A DNA stretch of 64,000 nt from Vibrio ostreicida (lineage in GTDB: Bacteria > Pseudomonadota > Gammaproteobacteria > Enterobacterales > Vibrionaceae): contig NZ_JABEYA020000008.1 of NCBI RefSeq assembly GCF_013074385.2, positions 1-64,000 on the forward strand. The letters run 5' to 3'. This document shows positions 1 through 9,226 of the stretch, one piece after another. The stretch's first letter is position 1; the number at the start of each line of letters is the position of its first letter. A program made the translations under genes and the position numbers. The notes under the pieces are model-generated. The model worked only from the letters and a program-made list of their open reading frames with translations, searched no databases and was not told the DNA's origin.

Positions 1-127
1 TGGCTTCGGTGGCAAGATCATTGGGATGACGACCTTTGGTGAGTCTGCACCTGCGGGTGAGCTGTTTGAGATGTTTGGTTTCACTACCGAGAACGTCGTC
101 AAGACAGCCAAAACGTTATTGGCTTAA
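1..127 (+). CDS. tkt: Transketolase, C-terminal end (partial at left edge)
   Basis: The reading frame is open from base 2 to a TAA at 125-127 and encodes the last 41 residues of a transketolase. The segment contains the family's conserved [20 protein letters not shown] stretch followed by the usual short helix rich in Lys and Ala. Transketolase is a TPP-dependent cytosolic enzyme of the pentose phosphate pathway that moves two-carbon units between sugar phosphates. The catalytic and TPP-binding parts lie outside the window, so tktA and tktB types cannot be told apart. A strong terminator follows directly. Confidence 0.9.
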   Translation, partial: GFGGKIIGMTTFGESAPAGELFEMFGFTTENVVKTAKTLLA

Positions 128-151
128 CTCCCTCACAGTGACAATATCAAC

Positions 152-176
152 GCCCCGCCCTGCGCGGGGCTTTTTT
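152..176 (+). terminator. Rho-independent terminator of the transketolase gene
   Basis: A seven-pair GC-only stem (GCCCCGC / GCGGGGC) with a five-base loop is followed by six T residues. It lies 25 bases after the transketolase stop codon and overlaps the very end of the convergent Lrp gene. Confidence 0.9.
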
Positions 177-645
177 ATGGGAGCTCTTCGACATTCACTT
201 GAGTACTGAACTTAACGGTTTTTGTCGAGACTGAGGTCTGAAATTTTCGAATATTCTTGTCTTGATGCAGCACGCGTTCAATAAACTTTTCGTACGAACG
301 AATATCCGCGACACTGATCACCAACATAAAATCATAGCCCCCTGTGATTTGATAACACTGGGTCACTTCAGGGGCCTGCATTATCGATTGACGGAATACG
401 CTATAAATATCCCCTCTATCTCGTTCCATTTCTACCGAAACAATCAAAGTAATTTTATTACCCACCAACTCAGAGTTAATAATCGATACATCACCGACGA
501 TGATGTTGGCCTCTCTCAACCTCTTAACCCGTTTAAAACAAGCAGGCGCCGATAAGCCGACTTCTGCCGCCAGATCGACATTCGCAATCCGATTATTTTC
601 CTGTAGAAGCGTTAAAATTCGCCTGTCTAATCGGTCAATATCCAT
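175..645 (-). CDS. Lrp/AsnC family transcriptional regulator
   Basis: A 156-residue protein with the standard Lrp/AsnC layout. An N-terminal winged helix-turn-helix covers about residues 4-55 (LDRRILTLLQENNRIANVDLA, then LSAPACFKRVKRLRE as recognition helix). The C-terminal RAM/ligand domain covers about 65-145, with the typical VTQCYQITGGYDFMLVISVAD strand-helix. Members bind amino acids or related small molecules and control nearby transport or catabolic genes. The gene is divergent from the Gate-domain membrane protein at 785, which is a natural candidate target (inference). The shared AT-rich spacer (646-784) holds both promoters. The effector cannot be told from sequence. Confidence 0.9.
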   Translation of the reverse strand: MDIDRLDRRILTLLQENNRIANVDLAAEVGLSAPACFKRVKRLREANIIVGDVSIINSELVGNKITLIVSVEMERDRGDIYSVFRQSIMQAPEVTQCYQITGGYDFMLVISVADIRSYEKFIERVLHQDKNIRKFQTSVSTKTVKFSTQVNVEELP

Positions 646-784
646 AATTTCTTAACAACCTTAAATTTAGAAATTTATTAAAAATAAACCATAAAAAAGA
701 AATAATTCATATTATATAAACCATATTATCAATCCATATTTCTTTCAATTGCAATAGTATTCTTTGTATCATTTGACTCATTCA

Positions 785-1768
785 ATGCTAAATATGAAAC
801 AACTAGCCTCTATCCTTCGCCCACTGGTTAAACAGATCTTTGAGGTGACTTGGACCCTTTACAAAATTATGATCCCTGTGCTTATCGTTATGAAATTCAT
901 TGACGAGGTTGGCGGCATTACACTACTTAGCCAGTGGATAAGCCCTGTGATGAATGTGATTGGCCTACCCGACGAAATGGGCTTGGTATGGGCAACCACA
1001 CTTCTCACCAATATGTATGCGGGATTACTGATCTTTATGAGCACCAGCAGTGAACTCAGCGTCGCCCAAGTCTCGGTTTTGGGCTCACTGATGTTACTGG
1101 CTCATTCGCTTCCCATTGAGGTAGCCGTCGCCAAGCGCGCCGGAGTCAGTATTTTAATGACCTTGTTAATCAGAGTAGGCGGAGGTTTGCTATTTGCTTG
1201 GATACTTCACCTCATCTATCAATCCAACGGCCTTCTTACCGCGGAAGCTCAGATATTATGGAGTCCCGAACCCCAAATTGAACAAACCTATCTTCAATGG
1301 TTCAGCTCTCAAGTGAAGAACTTGCTTATGGTTTTCGTGATCATTGCACTGTTGCTCTCATCACTCACATTGCTAAAGCTATTGGGGATTGAAAAGCTGA
1401 TGGCCGTGGCCCTTAGACCCATACTGTCGATCCTTGGGATAAGCCGAGAAGCCACCAACATGACTATTGTTGGCATCACTTTGGGCATTTCATTTGGTGG
1501 CGGTTTACTGATCAATGAAGCGGAGAAAGGGCATATTCCAGCACGTGATGTCTTTACCGCTGTGATGCTGCTTAATCTATTGCATAGCCTGATTGAAGAT
1601 ACGATACTGATTTTACTGATTGGTGCCGACTTTATTACAATATTTTGGGGAAGGATTTTATTCGCTTTCGCTATCGTTGCCTTAATGTCGTTATTACTCA
1701 GGTTTTGCAATGAGTCTACGTGTCAACGCTACTTCTACACCAAGGTTCACGAAAGAAAGCCCTGCTAA
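785..1768 (+). CDS. Nucleoside-recognition (Gate) domain membrane protein, putative transporter
   Basis: About 327 residues with around eight hydrophobic segments arranged as two similar halves. Each half carries a Gate-type helix pair, for example the conserved glycine-rich GITLGISFGGGLLINEAEKG in the second half. The family resembles spore-maturation SpmA/SpmB and nucleoside-recognition proteins, and its substrates are largely unknown. Start choice is uncertain: ATG at 785 or ATG at 794 (MKQLASILRP) are both possible, a TTG at 764 also opens the frame, and none has a clear Shine-Dalgarno. Its position opposite an Lrp-type regulator suggests uptake or export of an amino acid-like or nucleoside-like solute; this is inference only. 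Confidence 0.75.
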   Translation: MLNMKQLASILRPLVKQIFEVTWTLYKIMIPVLIVMKFIDEVGGITLLSQWISPVMNVIGLPDEMGLVWATTLLTNMYAGLLIFMSTSSELSVAQVSVLGSLMLLAHSLPIEVAVAKRAGVSILMTLLIRVGGGLLFAWILHLIYQSNGLLTAEAQILWSPEPQIEQTYLQWFSSQVKNLLMVFVIIALLLSSLTLLKLLGIEKLMAVALRPILSILGISREATNMTIVGITLGISFGGGLLINEAEKGHIPARDVFTAVMLLNLLHSLIEDTILILLIGADFITIFWGRILFAFAIVALMSLLLRFCNESTCQRYFYTKVHERKPC

Positions 1769-1776
1769 CGCAGGGC
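1759..1776. terminator. Hairpin between convergent genes
   Basis: GCCCTGC / GCAGGGC stem with a TAAC loop, overlapping the stop codon of the upstream gene and followed by a T-rich stretch (ACTTTGTTATTTTT). It lies between the convergent Gate-domain gene and the aer-like gene. The T-run is interrupted, so terminator strength is uncertain. Confidence 0.5.
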
Positions 1777-1782
1777 ACTTTG

Positions 1783-3345
1783 TTATTTTTCTTCAAATCG
1801 CTGGGCTAACTGGTAGAACTCGTTGACCTGACTACGTAACTCTTGTGAATGTTCATTCACTAAATGGGTTGCAGCTAGGTTTTGTTCAGACGCCGAGGCA
1901 ATAGAATGGATGTGTTGATTCACATTACCTGAGAGTTGACGTTGTCTGTTCGCAGACTCTTCAACTTTCGCCATTAAGGTGTTCATTGATTGCATCATAG
2001 ATTCAACCTCAGACAAACGTTGAGCACTTTCTTTGGCAACCTCACCACACGCGTCCGTTTGTTCTCGGTTAGTGATGATGTCTTTCTGCCAACCGACGAT
2101 GGTATTCAGCATGGTTTCAATACTTTCTTTAATCTGGACCGTGGCATGGGATGTTCTCCCTGATAAGGCACGTACTTCATCGGCAACAACCGCAAATCCA
2201 CGCCCTTGCTCCCCCGCTCGCGCAGCTTCGATAGCAGCATTGAGTGCCAGCAAATTGGTTTGTTCCGCGATACCACCAATTTCTTCCATCATCTGGTTAA
2301 CTTTCTCAGCTTGTTCACTGAGTTGATAAGTTGTGTTGGTTGCCTGTTCGGCCTGAAGGCTCAGCTTGTCCAGATTCTCATGGGTTTGATCAATACTCTC
2401 TTTCGCCAGCAGACAAGTTTTTAGGGTAACATCGATCAAATCATGGGCTTCATGGGTACTGGACGACACTTCATTTGCCGACGCTTCAACCTCTTCTGTT
2501 GCCTCTCGAACCTGACGGATATCTCGAGTTTGCTGCTCCAACGCCTCTGTCACTTGCAACGTCGCCGCACTAAAGCCGTCAGACAGATCCTGCAGCGGTT
2601 TCGCCGAATCCGTCATGCGCCCTAACACTGTGCGGATCCTAGCCGACAATAACTTGAGATGAAAATCGGCTATAGAGAACGGACCACGACCAGAATAGAT
2701 TAGACGGCTAATGCTATCGTACTTAGCGTGAAGCCTCTTGAGCTGTTTCGGCGTTGTTATCATTTCTTGATTGAACAGTAAGCCAATCGCAGCAGCCGGC
2801 ATAACACTCAAGATCCAATGGTAAATGGCGGGAAGGACAAGAAGATTCGCCACCACAGGTGCACTCAATGCGGCCAACAGCAGAGCATAGCGCAAGGGAT
2901 CATTGATCCCCAACGACCACTTCTGGCCGGATTTTTCTGCCTTAACTAGTGATTGATATGCTCTTTCCGCCACATTCACCCATTCTCTCTTAGGCTGAAC
3001 GCGAACAGATTGATAACCTGTCATTTTACCTTGGTCATAAATAGGCGTCACATAGGCATCGACCCAATAATAACCACCCGATTTGGTTCGATTTTTGACA
3101 ATGCCTCGCCAAGCCTGACCTTTTTTTAAGTGACTCCACATATCTGCAAACGCCGCTTTAGGCATCGTGTTATGCCGTACGATATTGTGGTTCTGGCCTA
3201 TAAGTTCCTCTTGTGTAAACTCAGCAATTCGACAAAAAGCCTCATTGCTGTAGGTGATCACACCATGGAGATCGGTCGTCGATACCAACTGTTCATTGGT
3301 TTCAATTAGGGTTTCACGTTCTGACGAAGTTTGTATCGCTGTCAT
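1783..3345 (-). CDS. aer: Aer-type aerotaxis receptor (PAS domain methyl-accepting chemotaxis protein)
   Basis: A 520-residue protein with the layout of E. coli Aer (506 residues): an N-terminal cytoplasmic PAS domain (about 15-118), a hydrophobic membrane anchor (about 155-195), and a long helical signalling domain ending at 520. The PAS domain keeps the Aer-like [20 protein letters not shown] block that in Aer forms the FAD pocket. The kinase-control tip [20 protein letters not shown] (about 357-376) is intact. Aer proteins sense redox or oxygen through FAD and steer swimming via CheA/CheW. There is no periplasmic sensor domain. It is transcribed alone, divergent from the cyclase at 3527. 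Confidence 0.88.
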   Translation of the reverse strand: MTAIQTSSERETLIETNEQLVSTTDLHGVITYSNEAFCRIAEFTQEELIGQNHNIVRHNTMPKAAFADMWSHLKKGQAWRGIVKNRTKSGGYYWVDAYVTPIYDQGKMTGYQSVRVQPKREWVNVAERAYQSLVKAEKSGQKWSLGINDPLRYALLLAALSAPVVANLLVLPAIYHWILSVMPAAAIGLLFNQEMITTPKQLKRLHAKYDSISRLIYSGRGPFSIADFHLKLLSARIRTVLGRMTDSAKPLQDLSDGFSAATLQVTEALEQQTRDIRQVREATEEVEASANEVSSSTHEAHDLIDVTLKTCLLAKESIDQTHENLDKLSLQAEQATNTTYQLSEQAEKVNQMMEEIGGIAEQTNLLALNAAIEAARAGEQGRGFAVVADEVRALSGRTSHATVQIKESIETMLNTIVGWQKDIITNREQTDACGEVAKESAQRLSEVESMMQSMNTLMAKVEESANRQRQLSGNVNQHIHSIASASEQNLAATHLVNEHSQELRSQVNEFYQLAQRFEEK

Positions 3346-3526
3346 GAGGTAAGCTTTTCGTTATTGTTTAACACGGAAATATAAACAATAACTAAACATA
3401 TGACAAAATATTAAACTTGTACCATGTAACATTTTTTGGATTGTTTGTATTTATTTTTGTTTTATACACAATAACTTCGGACAGATCACAGTACTAGGCC
3501 CATTTATTCGCTAGCCGAGACGAAAA

Positions 3527-5116
3527 ATGATCTCTACAATAGTGCTCTATTTTTGTCCAATTTACTTTATTTTAGGTTATCAAACGTTAGTGTACCCGCT
3601 TAGAAACTTTAGTCTCAGACAGCTTACGATTCTCGTCTCTCTCTCGGTCGTGATGCTTTTCCTGCTTCTTTACTTCGCATTCAAGGCGCTTTGGAGCCAT
3701 GATATTGCTCTCACGATATCAAAAAATCGCCAACAGTTTGAAGTCGAGCGTGTCAAAACTGTACTTAAGATGGAAGCCCTAGAGCTAAGAGCTTCACTCG
3801 AAGACTACGCGGCTTGGACAACGTTAGCGAACTACGTGGAACATCCAAATAACCGATTTATTGAAGAAAGTATTGGACCACATGCGTTTCAATCCAAGTT
3901 TGTCGACAGTATTGTGATTCTCGATAAACACTTAAATGTACAATGGGACGGCTCTCTAGATCATAGTCAAGTGACATCGAACCAGAACATTCTGTCGTTG
4001 CAAGATCCGGACGTCGTTCAACGTCTGATTTACAATGTAAAGCATTCTGCCAATTCAAGTATCAACTCCTATCTTGAGTATACCGCCGACCAAGGCAACG
4101 CTTATATGGTGACATCAGCACCTATTTGCTTAAGTGATGGCAAAAACTGTAACTTCGGGTACCTCATTTTTATCCGTAAGATACGTCAGAGCTTTATCGC
4201 TGAGATAGAGGCAGCGACTGGGGTCACCATTCATATTATACCAACGTCGGAACACGCCCACCTCGATAACGAAAACAAAGATAATGTGACCCTTATTCAC
4301 AAGAACGACTTTCTCGATCAAGACAAGGTAGTCATTGAAATTATTCACAATGAACAATTGCCTAACTTTCTCACTTGCTCAGAAGCTAGCGTACTGACGT
4401 TTTTCTCGTTGATTATGTTTTTTTTAAACTTGCTGGTCGTGTCTCGGTTAATCAAACCGCTTACACAAGCCCAGCAAGAGCTGCGTCAATTTCAGAAATC
4501 TGGTGACAGGCTACCGAACGAAGCGTCTTTTATTTCCAAAGAGATGAGAAGTTTTGCCCGAGATATCAATAATTTAATTAATGAACTTGAAGAAAAACGT
4601 TCCATTTTAAAAAAGCAGTCGACCCTTGACCCCCTCACTGGCATTGCGAATAGAAGACATTTGTACGAAACCGCAAATCATTTCATTAACCAGTTAAAGT
4701 ATCGCCATGTCAGCGTCGTGTTGATTGACGTTGACCACTTTAAACAGTACAACGATCATTACGGTCATATTGCGGGGGATGCCGTACTAAAACAAGTAAC
4801 ACAAGCACTCAGCGAGGTTGAAACTGACTACGAACACCTTGTTTGCCGTTATGGCGGCGAGGAATTCTGTATTCTCCTTGCTAGCGATGTCAAACCTGAC
4901 CTCGATGACTATGTGAATCGTTTGATCCTCGCGGTGAGAGGGAAGGCCATTGAACATGCCTATTCCTCAACAAGCGATACCGTGACCATTAGTGCTGGGG
5001 CCAGTTACAAGCCAAGCGCCTCTTACGATTGCTTGTCTGGTTTGTTCCAGCTTGCCGATGAAGCGCTATATCAAGCAAAAAATAATGGCCGAGACCGTTA
5101 TAATCTCGCTGTGTGA
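3527..5116 (+). CDS. Membrane diguanylate cyclase with CHASE4-like sensor
   Basis: A 529-residue protein. A membrane helix at about 30-55 is followed by a periplasmic domain of about 230 residues that opens with the CHASE4-type pattern (EDYAAWTTLANYV, then IEESIG). A second membrane helix at about 288-305 leads through a coiled linker into a C-terminal GGDEF domain (about 365-529). The active-site loop is GGEEF (around 447), consistent with GTP-to-c-di-GMP activity. The RxxD inhibitory site normally five residues before it is absent (DYEH instead), so product inhibition by that route is unlikely. The N-terminus may be shorter, starting at GTG 3590. The ligand is unknown. Confidence 0.88.
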   Translation: MISTIVLYFCPIYFILGYQTLVYPLRNFSLRQLTILVSLSVVMLFLLLYFAFKALWSHDIALTISKNRQQFEVERVKTVLKMEALELRASLEDYAAWTTLANYVEHPNNRFIEESIGPHAFQSKFVDSIVILDKHLNVQWDGSLDHSQVTSNQNILSLQDPDVVQRLIYNVKHSANSSINSYLEYTADQGNAYMVTSAPICLSDGKNCNFGYLIFIRKIRQSFIAEIEAATGVTIHIIPTSEHAHLDNENKDNVTLIHKNDFLDQDKVVIEIIHNEQLPNFLTCSEASVLTFFSLIMFFLNLLVVSRLIKPLTQAQQELRQFQKSGDRLPNEASFISKEMRSFARDINNLINELEEKRSILKKQSTLDPLTGIANRRHLYETANHFINQLKYRHVSVVLIDVDHFKQYNDHYGHIAGDAVLKQVTQALSEVETDYEHLVCRYGGEEFCILLASDVKPDLDDYVNRLILAVRGKAIEHAYSSTSDTVTISAGASYKPSASYDCLSGLFQLADEALYQAKNNGRDRYNLAV

Positions 5117-5437
5117 CTTTGACCGCTAAGCGCTCCCCTGATTATCTAACCAGCACGGGCTTGTCCATTGTGAAGCTCCGTCTCGCTAAGAGGGCCACGT
5201 AAACGTCGTTTGTTTACACCCAATAGCCCACTGCTAACGAGCGCTTATAACTCAATGTATGTCCGCACATTTTCCGTTTCCTTCTCCTCCACCGAGGCGC
5301 CGTTTCAACATCAACGCTCATTACAGTGATATTATTTATCCATAAATTATATGGCATTTCATTTTGTTTAATATTTACCTCCGTTTCTTTCCATGCTTTC
5401 ATTTGCTTCATGTTTAATCGGATTCGGAAGGTCTGAA
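5117..5437. other. Intergenic spacer upstream of the small ORF/YcaO pair
   Basis: About 320 bases without a convincing gene. An opposite-strand reading frame here lacks a ribosome binding site and family signal. The right half is AT-rich and probably carries the promoter for the downstream pair. I could not pick out clear -35 and -10 boxes. Confidence 0.5.
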
Positions 5438-5620
5438 ATGCATATCCAATGCTTTGAAACAACGAAAGAAAATGATGCCCGCGCCGTAGATGTCGACGTC
5501 GGTAAGGCTTCATTCAACCAACCCCCCCTTTCAGATTCCCACTATGGAAATAGTAAAGAGCGAGAATTTCGCACCTTTCTTATCATGGGAAAATATGAAA
5601 GGGATAGCCAATGCACTTAA
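5438..5620 (+). CDS. Small ORF overlapping the YcaO gene; unknown (possible peptide substrate)
   Basis: Sixty residues, starting at an ATG with a strong GGAAGG Shine-Dalgarno six bases upstream. Its stop codon lies ten bases inside the start of the YcaO gene, so the two are almost certainly translationally coupled. The peptide is charged and polar, starts MHIQCFETTKENDARAVDVD and ends KYERDSQCT, with two Cys and several Ser and Thr. No family is recognised and there is no signal peptide. YcaO enzymes in RiPP pathways act on ribosomal peptides encoded next to them, so a substrate role is possible, but there is no GG or GA leader cleavage motif and no Cys/Ser/Thr-dense core. It may instead be a translation-coupling leader. 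Confidence 0.55.
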   Translation: MHIQCFETTKENDARAVDVDVGKASFNQPPLSDSHYGNSKEREFRTFLIMGKYERDSQCT

Positions 5621-6798
5621 CAGAAATAGAAAGAGAAATTAGCCATCTTGAGGCCGTCGCCAATATCAAACATTGGTTTTCACATCATGATGTGAGCAAT
5701 GCGCTTTCTCCACCAGATATGACGATAAAGCCTAGACTCGACCCTGCTGAAGCGGTCGAGGATGTTCTAACTCTGTTTGCTGGTAAAGGCTCTTGGGCTG
5801 AAGCGGACGTCTACTTTGAGGTCTTCAAACATTTATTATTAGAAGCACAGTTTATCTCTTCGGACAGCACCATTCTTCCATTAAGGAGTTGGATCAAATC
5901 AGCAGAGCTACACCCTGATTGCCTTTTTAGTCAGATACTTCAGGAATATGATGACGGCCCGCTGCAATACTGGCGTTACAAATCACTGTACACCTTTGAC
6001 ACCTTCCTTATCCCTGAAGTTTTGGTCAACCCGTTTCACTCACCGCCTCTGATCAAGACTGAAGCCTTCGATTTCCTTGAAAATTACAATTCACACTGTG
6101 GGTGGGCGGCAGGATCAACATTCAGAGAAGCACTGTTACACGGCGCAAACCAAATTATCGAGCAGCATTATATTAGCCAAATGTACAAACAATACATCGA
6201 CTTTTCAGAGTATTCTGGTGAGTTTTATATGATCGACTTACCGGATGAAACCAAATCCAACTACTTTGATTCTGTTGTAAATGTTGAATCTTTGGACGTG
6301 GTTATGTGCGAAACAACCTTCGGTTCCTATTTTTGTTTTTGTTCAGTTCAATCACCACTTAGCCCAATGACATTTCGCGCGAGTAGCGTTTCTTACGACA
6401 AACGACATGCCGTAAATAAAGCCTTGTCTCGACTCGAAAAAAAATTGGCTCATTTTGATGGCAATGCGCTCAGTCAAGATCTCAAAGCCTTAAACTTACT
6501 CACCAAACACGAACGTCTGAGGCCAATCATCACACTGGCAAGAATGGACAGGCTGCCCACCCTAAACTTTACTGATTTGGCTTACTCATCCAGTGCAAGC
6601 GAGAGTGCCACTTTTAACTCGTTTGATCGCCACTTCTATAAACTCAGAAATGGTTTAGAAAGTCATGGCTATGATCTCTTGTTCAATACGGCTTTTCAAC
6701 ACGGTGATCTCTGGTTAGTGTCAACCTACATACCCGGTTTAGAGAGGTTTAATCAGATTGACAAAGGAAAATGGGTTGTTCCTTTGGGTCAGCGTTAA
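5611..6798 (+). CDS. Divergent YcaO-like family protein
   Basis: A 395-residue protein recognised as YcaO-like by two landmarks: GWAAGSTFREALLHGANQII near residue 169 (family form NGxAAGxTxxEAxxHGLxELIER) and the C-terminal YIPGLERFN followed by VVPLGQR near 377-395. YcaO proteins use ATP to activate peptide amides (cyclodehydration, thioamidation) or, in E. coli YcaO, affect RimO-dependent S12 modification. Here the first ATP-site helix after GKG (about residue 61) lacks the usual ExxER pattern, and the second has IEQH where most have IERD, so ATP chemistry may be lost or altered. It overlaps the 5438 small ORF. No dehydrogenase, TfuA or E1-like partner gene is adjacent. Substrate unknown. 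Confidence 0.75.
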   Translation: MHLTEIEREISHLEAVANIKHWFSHHDVSNALSPPDMTIKPRLDPAEAVEDVLTLFAGKGSWAEADVYFEVFKHLLLEAQFISSDSTILPLRSWIKSAELHPDCLFSQILQEYDDGPLQYWRYKSLYTFDTFLIPEVLVNPFHSPPLIKTEAFDFLENYNSHCGWAAGSTFREALLHGANQIIEQHYISQMYKQYIDFSEYSGEFYMIDLPDETKSNYFDSVVNVESLDVVMCETTFGSYFCFCSVQSPLSPMTFRASSVSYDKRHAVNKALSRLEKKLAHFDGNALSQDLKALNLLTKHERLRPIITLARMDRLPTLNFTDLAYSSSASESATFNSFDRHFYKLRNGLESHGYDLLFNTAFQHGDLWLVSTYIPGLERFNQIDKGKWVVPLGQR

Positions 6799-6827
6799 AC
6801 CCAATAACTGGGTTAACGACGCTGACA

Positions 6828-7142
6828 CTATTTGTTTGCGTGCATTGGACGTTCTAGAAATTGCTCTCTTTGTTCTACACAATCATAAGAACCCATTTCA
6901 AATTCGCGGCAAATCCATGGTCGGTTCTCATAAATGGTACAGAGATAAGTATCTCGATCCATGGCGGAGCACCAACCATCTTCCAACCTCAGCATGGTCT
7001 CCCCACCCCATTGATCAAGAGCAATGTGTTGTTCAGGTACACCAGTATCTGAAATAATCATCACTTCGAGGCGACAGCAACATGCCTGACAGTTAGAGCA
7101 GGCCACCTCTGGAGCAGTATCCGTTTTGATTGGTATATTCAT
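6828..7142 (-). CDS. YkgJ family cysteine cluster protein
   Basis: A 104-residue protein with the YkgJ (zinc/iron-chelating) pattern: CSNCQACCCRLEV near the N-terminus, then WCSAMDRDTYLCTIYENRPWIC and a further Cys (SYDC). About eight spaced Cys residues suggest metal binding, either Zn or an Fe-S cluster. Biochemical function of the family is not established. It is convergent with the YcaO gene, with 29 bases between stops. The location beside a YcaO gene may be coincidental. Confidence 0.85.
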   Translation of the reverse strand: MNIPIKTDTAPEVACSNCQACCCRLEVMIISDTGVPEQHIALDQWGGETMLRLEDGWCSAMDRDTYLCTIYENRPWICREFEMGSYDCVEQREQFLERPMHANK

Positions 7143-7178
7143 AAGAACCTATGGGCAGAGTCAATCGACCACTATACC

Positions 7179-7586
7179 TTAGTTCGGGTTGAATTTCTTG
7201 GTCATGCCCTGACTTGACGGTGACACCAACCGATAACCCAACTTCTGATAGAAATTGGGGACATCTGCAATCATCGACACATACGACCCTTGAAGGGTAA
7301 CAGAGGACAGGTAGTGGTCAATATGCATCATCACATCTCTTCCCAAACCCTGACCTTGATAGCTAGGATCAACAGCGATATCAACGACCTCGAAGTTACA
7401 ACCTCCATCGCCGACTACTCGCCCCATGGCGATTAACTGCCCTCTATCTCGAATTGAAATGGCATATAATGAATTCGGTAAGCCAATACTGGCCGCCTGT
7501 AAGGATTTGGCGGACAAGCCAGCTCTGACCCTCATATAGCAATATTCTTCAGCACTTGGCACATTGTGTTCAACCGTGTATTCCAT
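7179..7586 (-). CDS. GNAT family N-acetyltransferase
   Basis: A 135-residue single-domain GNAT protein. The acetyl-CoA binding signature VDPSYQGQGLGRDVMMHID (about residues 73-91, Q/RxxGxG/A type) is intact, and YQKLGYRL near the C-terminus is the usual beta6-beta7 end. Such small GNATs acetylate amines of metabolites, antibiotics or proteins; the acceptor cannot be inferred here. The start at 7586 is supported by AGAGGATAAACA directly upstream. It stands 36 bases upstream of the YkgJ gene on the same strand, so the two may be co-transcribed. Confidence 0.88.
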   Translation of the reverse strand: MEYTVEHNVPSAEEYCYMRVRAGLSAKSLQAASIGLPNSLYAISIRDRGQLIAMGRVVGDGGCNFEVVDIAVDPSYQGQGLGRDVMMHIDHYLSSVTLQGSYVSMIADVPNFYQKLGYRLVSPSSQGMTKKFNPN

Positions 7587-7670
7587 TGTTTATCCTCTGT
7601 TTGGTATCCACAAAAGAGAATACACCAAATAACTGTATATAAAAACAGTACTCCAAGGCAGCCAAACCCA

Positions 7671-8073
7671 TTAGGGCTTAACAGGGCCTTTCTCAAACTG
7701 TTTCAAATGATCTCTTATCTCATTCCATGGCGCTTTAGACTCCGTAACCACATGAAAAGTCGGTTCATGTGTCGGAATGTCACTAAGATCCCAGCCAAAT
7801 ATTATGCTGCCCAATTGGCGCTTTCTCGAAAACAAACGTGACCCACAGTTACGACAAAATGTCAGATCAGTGTCTTCACTTTTCGATAAATCAACACACA
7901 TTCTTAACCGGAAATAAAACGAAAATCGGCCGAGTTTATCCCTCCCACAGAAGAATAATCAGACCCTGTAAATTGACGACATTCAGAGCAATGACCATTG
8001 CCCAGATACTCAAAATCGTCTGGGCCTCTATTTTCACTTTTTGACACAGACACGAGCCGCTCAACACTCTCAT
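7671..8073 (-). pseudogene. GFA/CENP-V family protein, disrupted by two frameshifts
   Basis: Three frames read in order restore one GFA (glutathione-dependent formaldehyde-activating enzyme-like) protein of about 133 residues. The N-part from ATG 8073 reads MRVLSGSCLCQKVKIEAQ. Another frame continues DFEYLGNGHCSECRQFTG and onward to DFRFISG, and a third frame ends with CVDLSKSEDTDLTFCRNCGS. Shifts lie near 8010-8025 and 7900-7912. All Zn ligands (CLC, CSEC, CRNC) are present across the frames, so decay is recent or these are sequencing errors. The start has a good AGAGG ribosome site. GFA proteins are small zinc proteins of mostly unknown substrate. Confidence 0.85.
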
Positions 8074-8270
8074 AAAAGCGCCTCTTGAGTGAATAAAGTT
8101 CTGCGCAATCGTTATGAGTTTGCGCCAGTCAATGATAAAATCCCAATCATTATAAACTTCTGTTGATGATGGCACCAAGCGGTTTAATTGACTGCTCTAC
8201 AATGTAGACAGAGTGTCGTTCAACCGGTACCTCACAGAAGTAATCATGACATTAAAAGGCAATATTCTCG

Positions 8271-9215
8271 ATGGTTAATAATACAATTCAATGGTTTCCG
8301 GGTCATATGCATAAAGCCCGTAAAGAAATCGAAGAAGCCATTCCTCAAGTTGATGTGATTATTGAAGTCCTCGATGCCCGGATTCCCTTTAGCAGTGAAA
8401 ACCCGATGATTTCTGAACTGCGAGGAAATAAGCCGGTTGTCAAAGTTCTCAATAAGCGCGATTTGGCCGACCCTGAGCTGACGCAACTCTGGATAGATCA
8501 TCTCGAACAAGAGAACAATGTCAAAGCGATGGCCATCACCACCTCTAATATTCAAGAGGTGAACAAAATACTGGATCTGTGCCGTAAACTTGCGCCACAT
8601 CGAGAAGAAGTGGGTAAGAATATACGGACCATGATCATGGGGATACCCAATGTAGGTAAATCAACGATCATAAATACTCTAGCGGGGCGCAGTGTCGCTC
8701 AAACGGGAAATCAACCTGCCGTAACTCGCCGCCAACAACGCATTAATCTACAAAACGGCATTGTACTGTCAGACACTCCGGGCATCTTATGGCCGAAAGT
8801 AGAGAACCCTCACAGTGGATTTCGTCTCGCCGCCACGGGCGCGGTCAAAGATACCGCAATGGAATACGATGAAGTCGCCTTCTATACCGTCGAATATCTT
8901 GCACTCGCCTACCCTGAACGATTAAAGGATCGCTATCAAATTGATGAGTTGCCTACCAGTGATATTGAACTTATGGAAGAAATCGGTCGTCGTCGTGGTG
9001 CACTTCGTGCCGGCGGTCGGGTTGATTTGCACAAGTGTTCTGAGATCTTACTTCACGAACTTCGTAACGGGACACTAGGACAAATTACCTTAGAGCGTCC
9101 AGAAATGATCTCGCAGGAATTGGTCGAAGTCGAAATTGAAGCCGTGCGCAAAGCAGAGCAAAAGGTCAAGAAAAAAGAAGAGCGTCGTAAACGCTATTTG
9201 AAAAATAAACGTTAA
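8271..9215 (+). CDS. ylqF: Ribosome biogenesis GTPase YlqF/RbgA family
   Basis: A 314-residue circularly permuted GTPase. The motifs appear in the permuted order: G4 NKRD (around residue 61), then G1 GIPNVGKST (about 125) and G3 DTPG (about 166). The N-terminal IQWFPGHMHKARKEI signature is typical of YlqF/RbgA. In Bacillus RbgA assists late assembly of the 50S subunit; the gammaproteobacterial role is inferred from family. The C-terminus is a basic lysine-rich tail (KKKEERRKRYLKNKR) that probably contacts rRNA. It starts at ATG 8271 behind AAAGG. A structured spacer separates it from the CobW-type gene downstream. Confidence 0.92.
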   Translation: MVNNTIQWFPGHMHKARKEIEEAIPQVDVIIEVLDARIPFSSENPMISELRGNKPVVKVLNKRDLADPELTQLWIDHLEQENNVKAMAITTSNIQEVNKILDLCRKLAPHREEVGKNIRTMIMGIPNVGKSTIINTLAGRSVAQTGNQPAVTRRQQRINLQNGIVLSDTPGILWPKVENPHSGFRLAATGAVKDTAMEYDEVAFYTVEYLALAYPERLKDRYQIDELPTSDIELMEEIGRRRGALRAGGRVDLHKCSEILLHELRNGTLGQITLERPEMISQELVEVEIEAVRKAEQKVKKKEERRKRYLKNKR

Positions 9216-9226
9216 ACTGCCGCTAT

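Noticed and set aside
5214..5513. A 99-codon opposite-strand frame in the spacer before the YcaO pair
   Set aside because: Arg-rich composition without family signal, no ribosome site, and it overlaps the better supported small ORF.
8244..8600. Opposite-strand frame within ylqF
   Set aside because: Antisense to the conserved GTPase; composition follows the complement of the ylqF codons.
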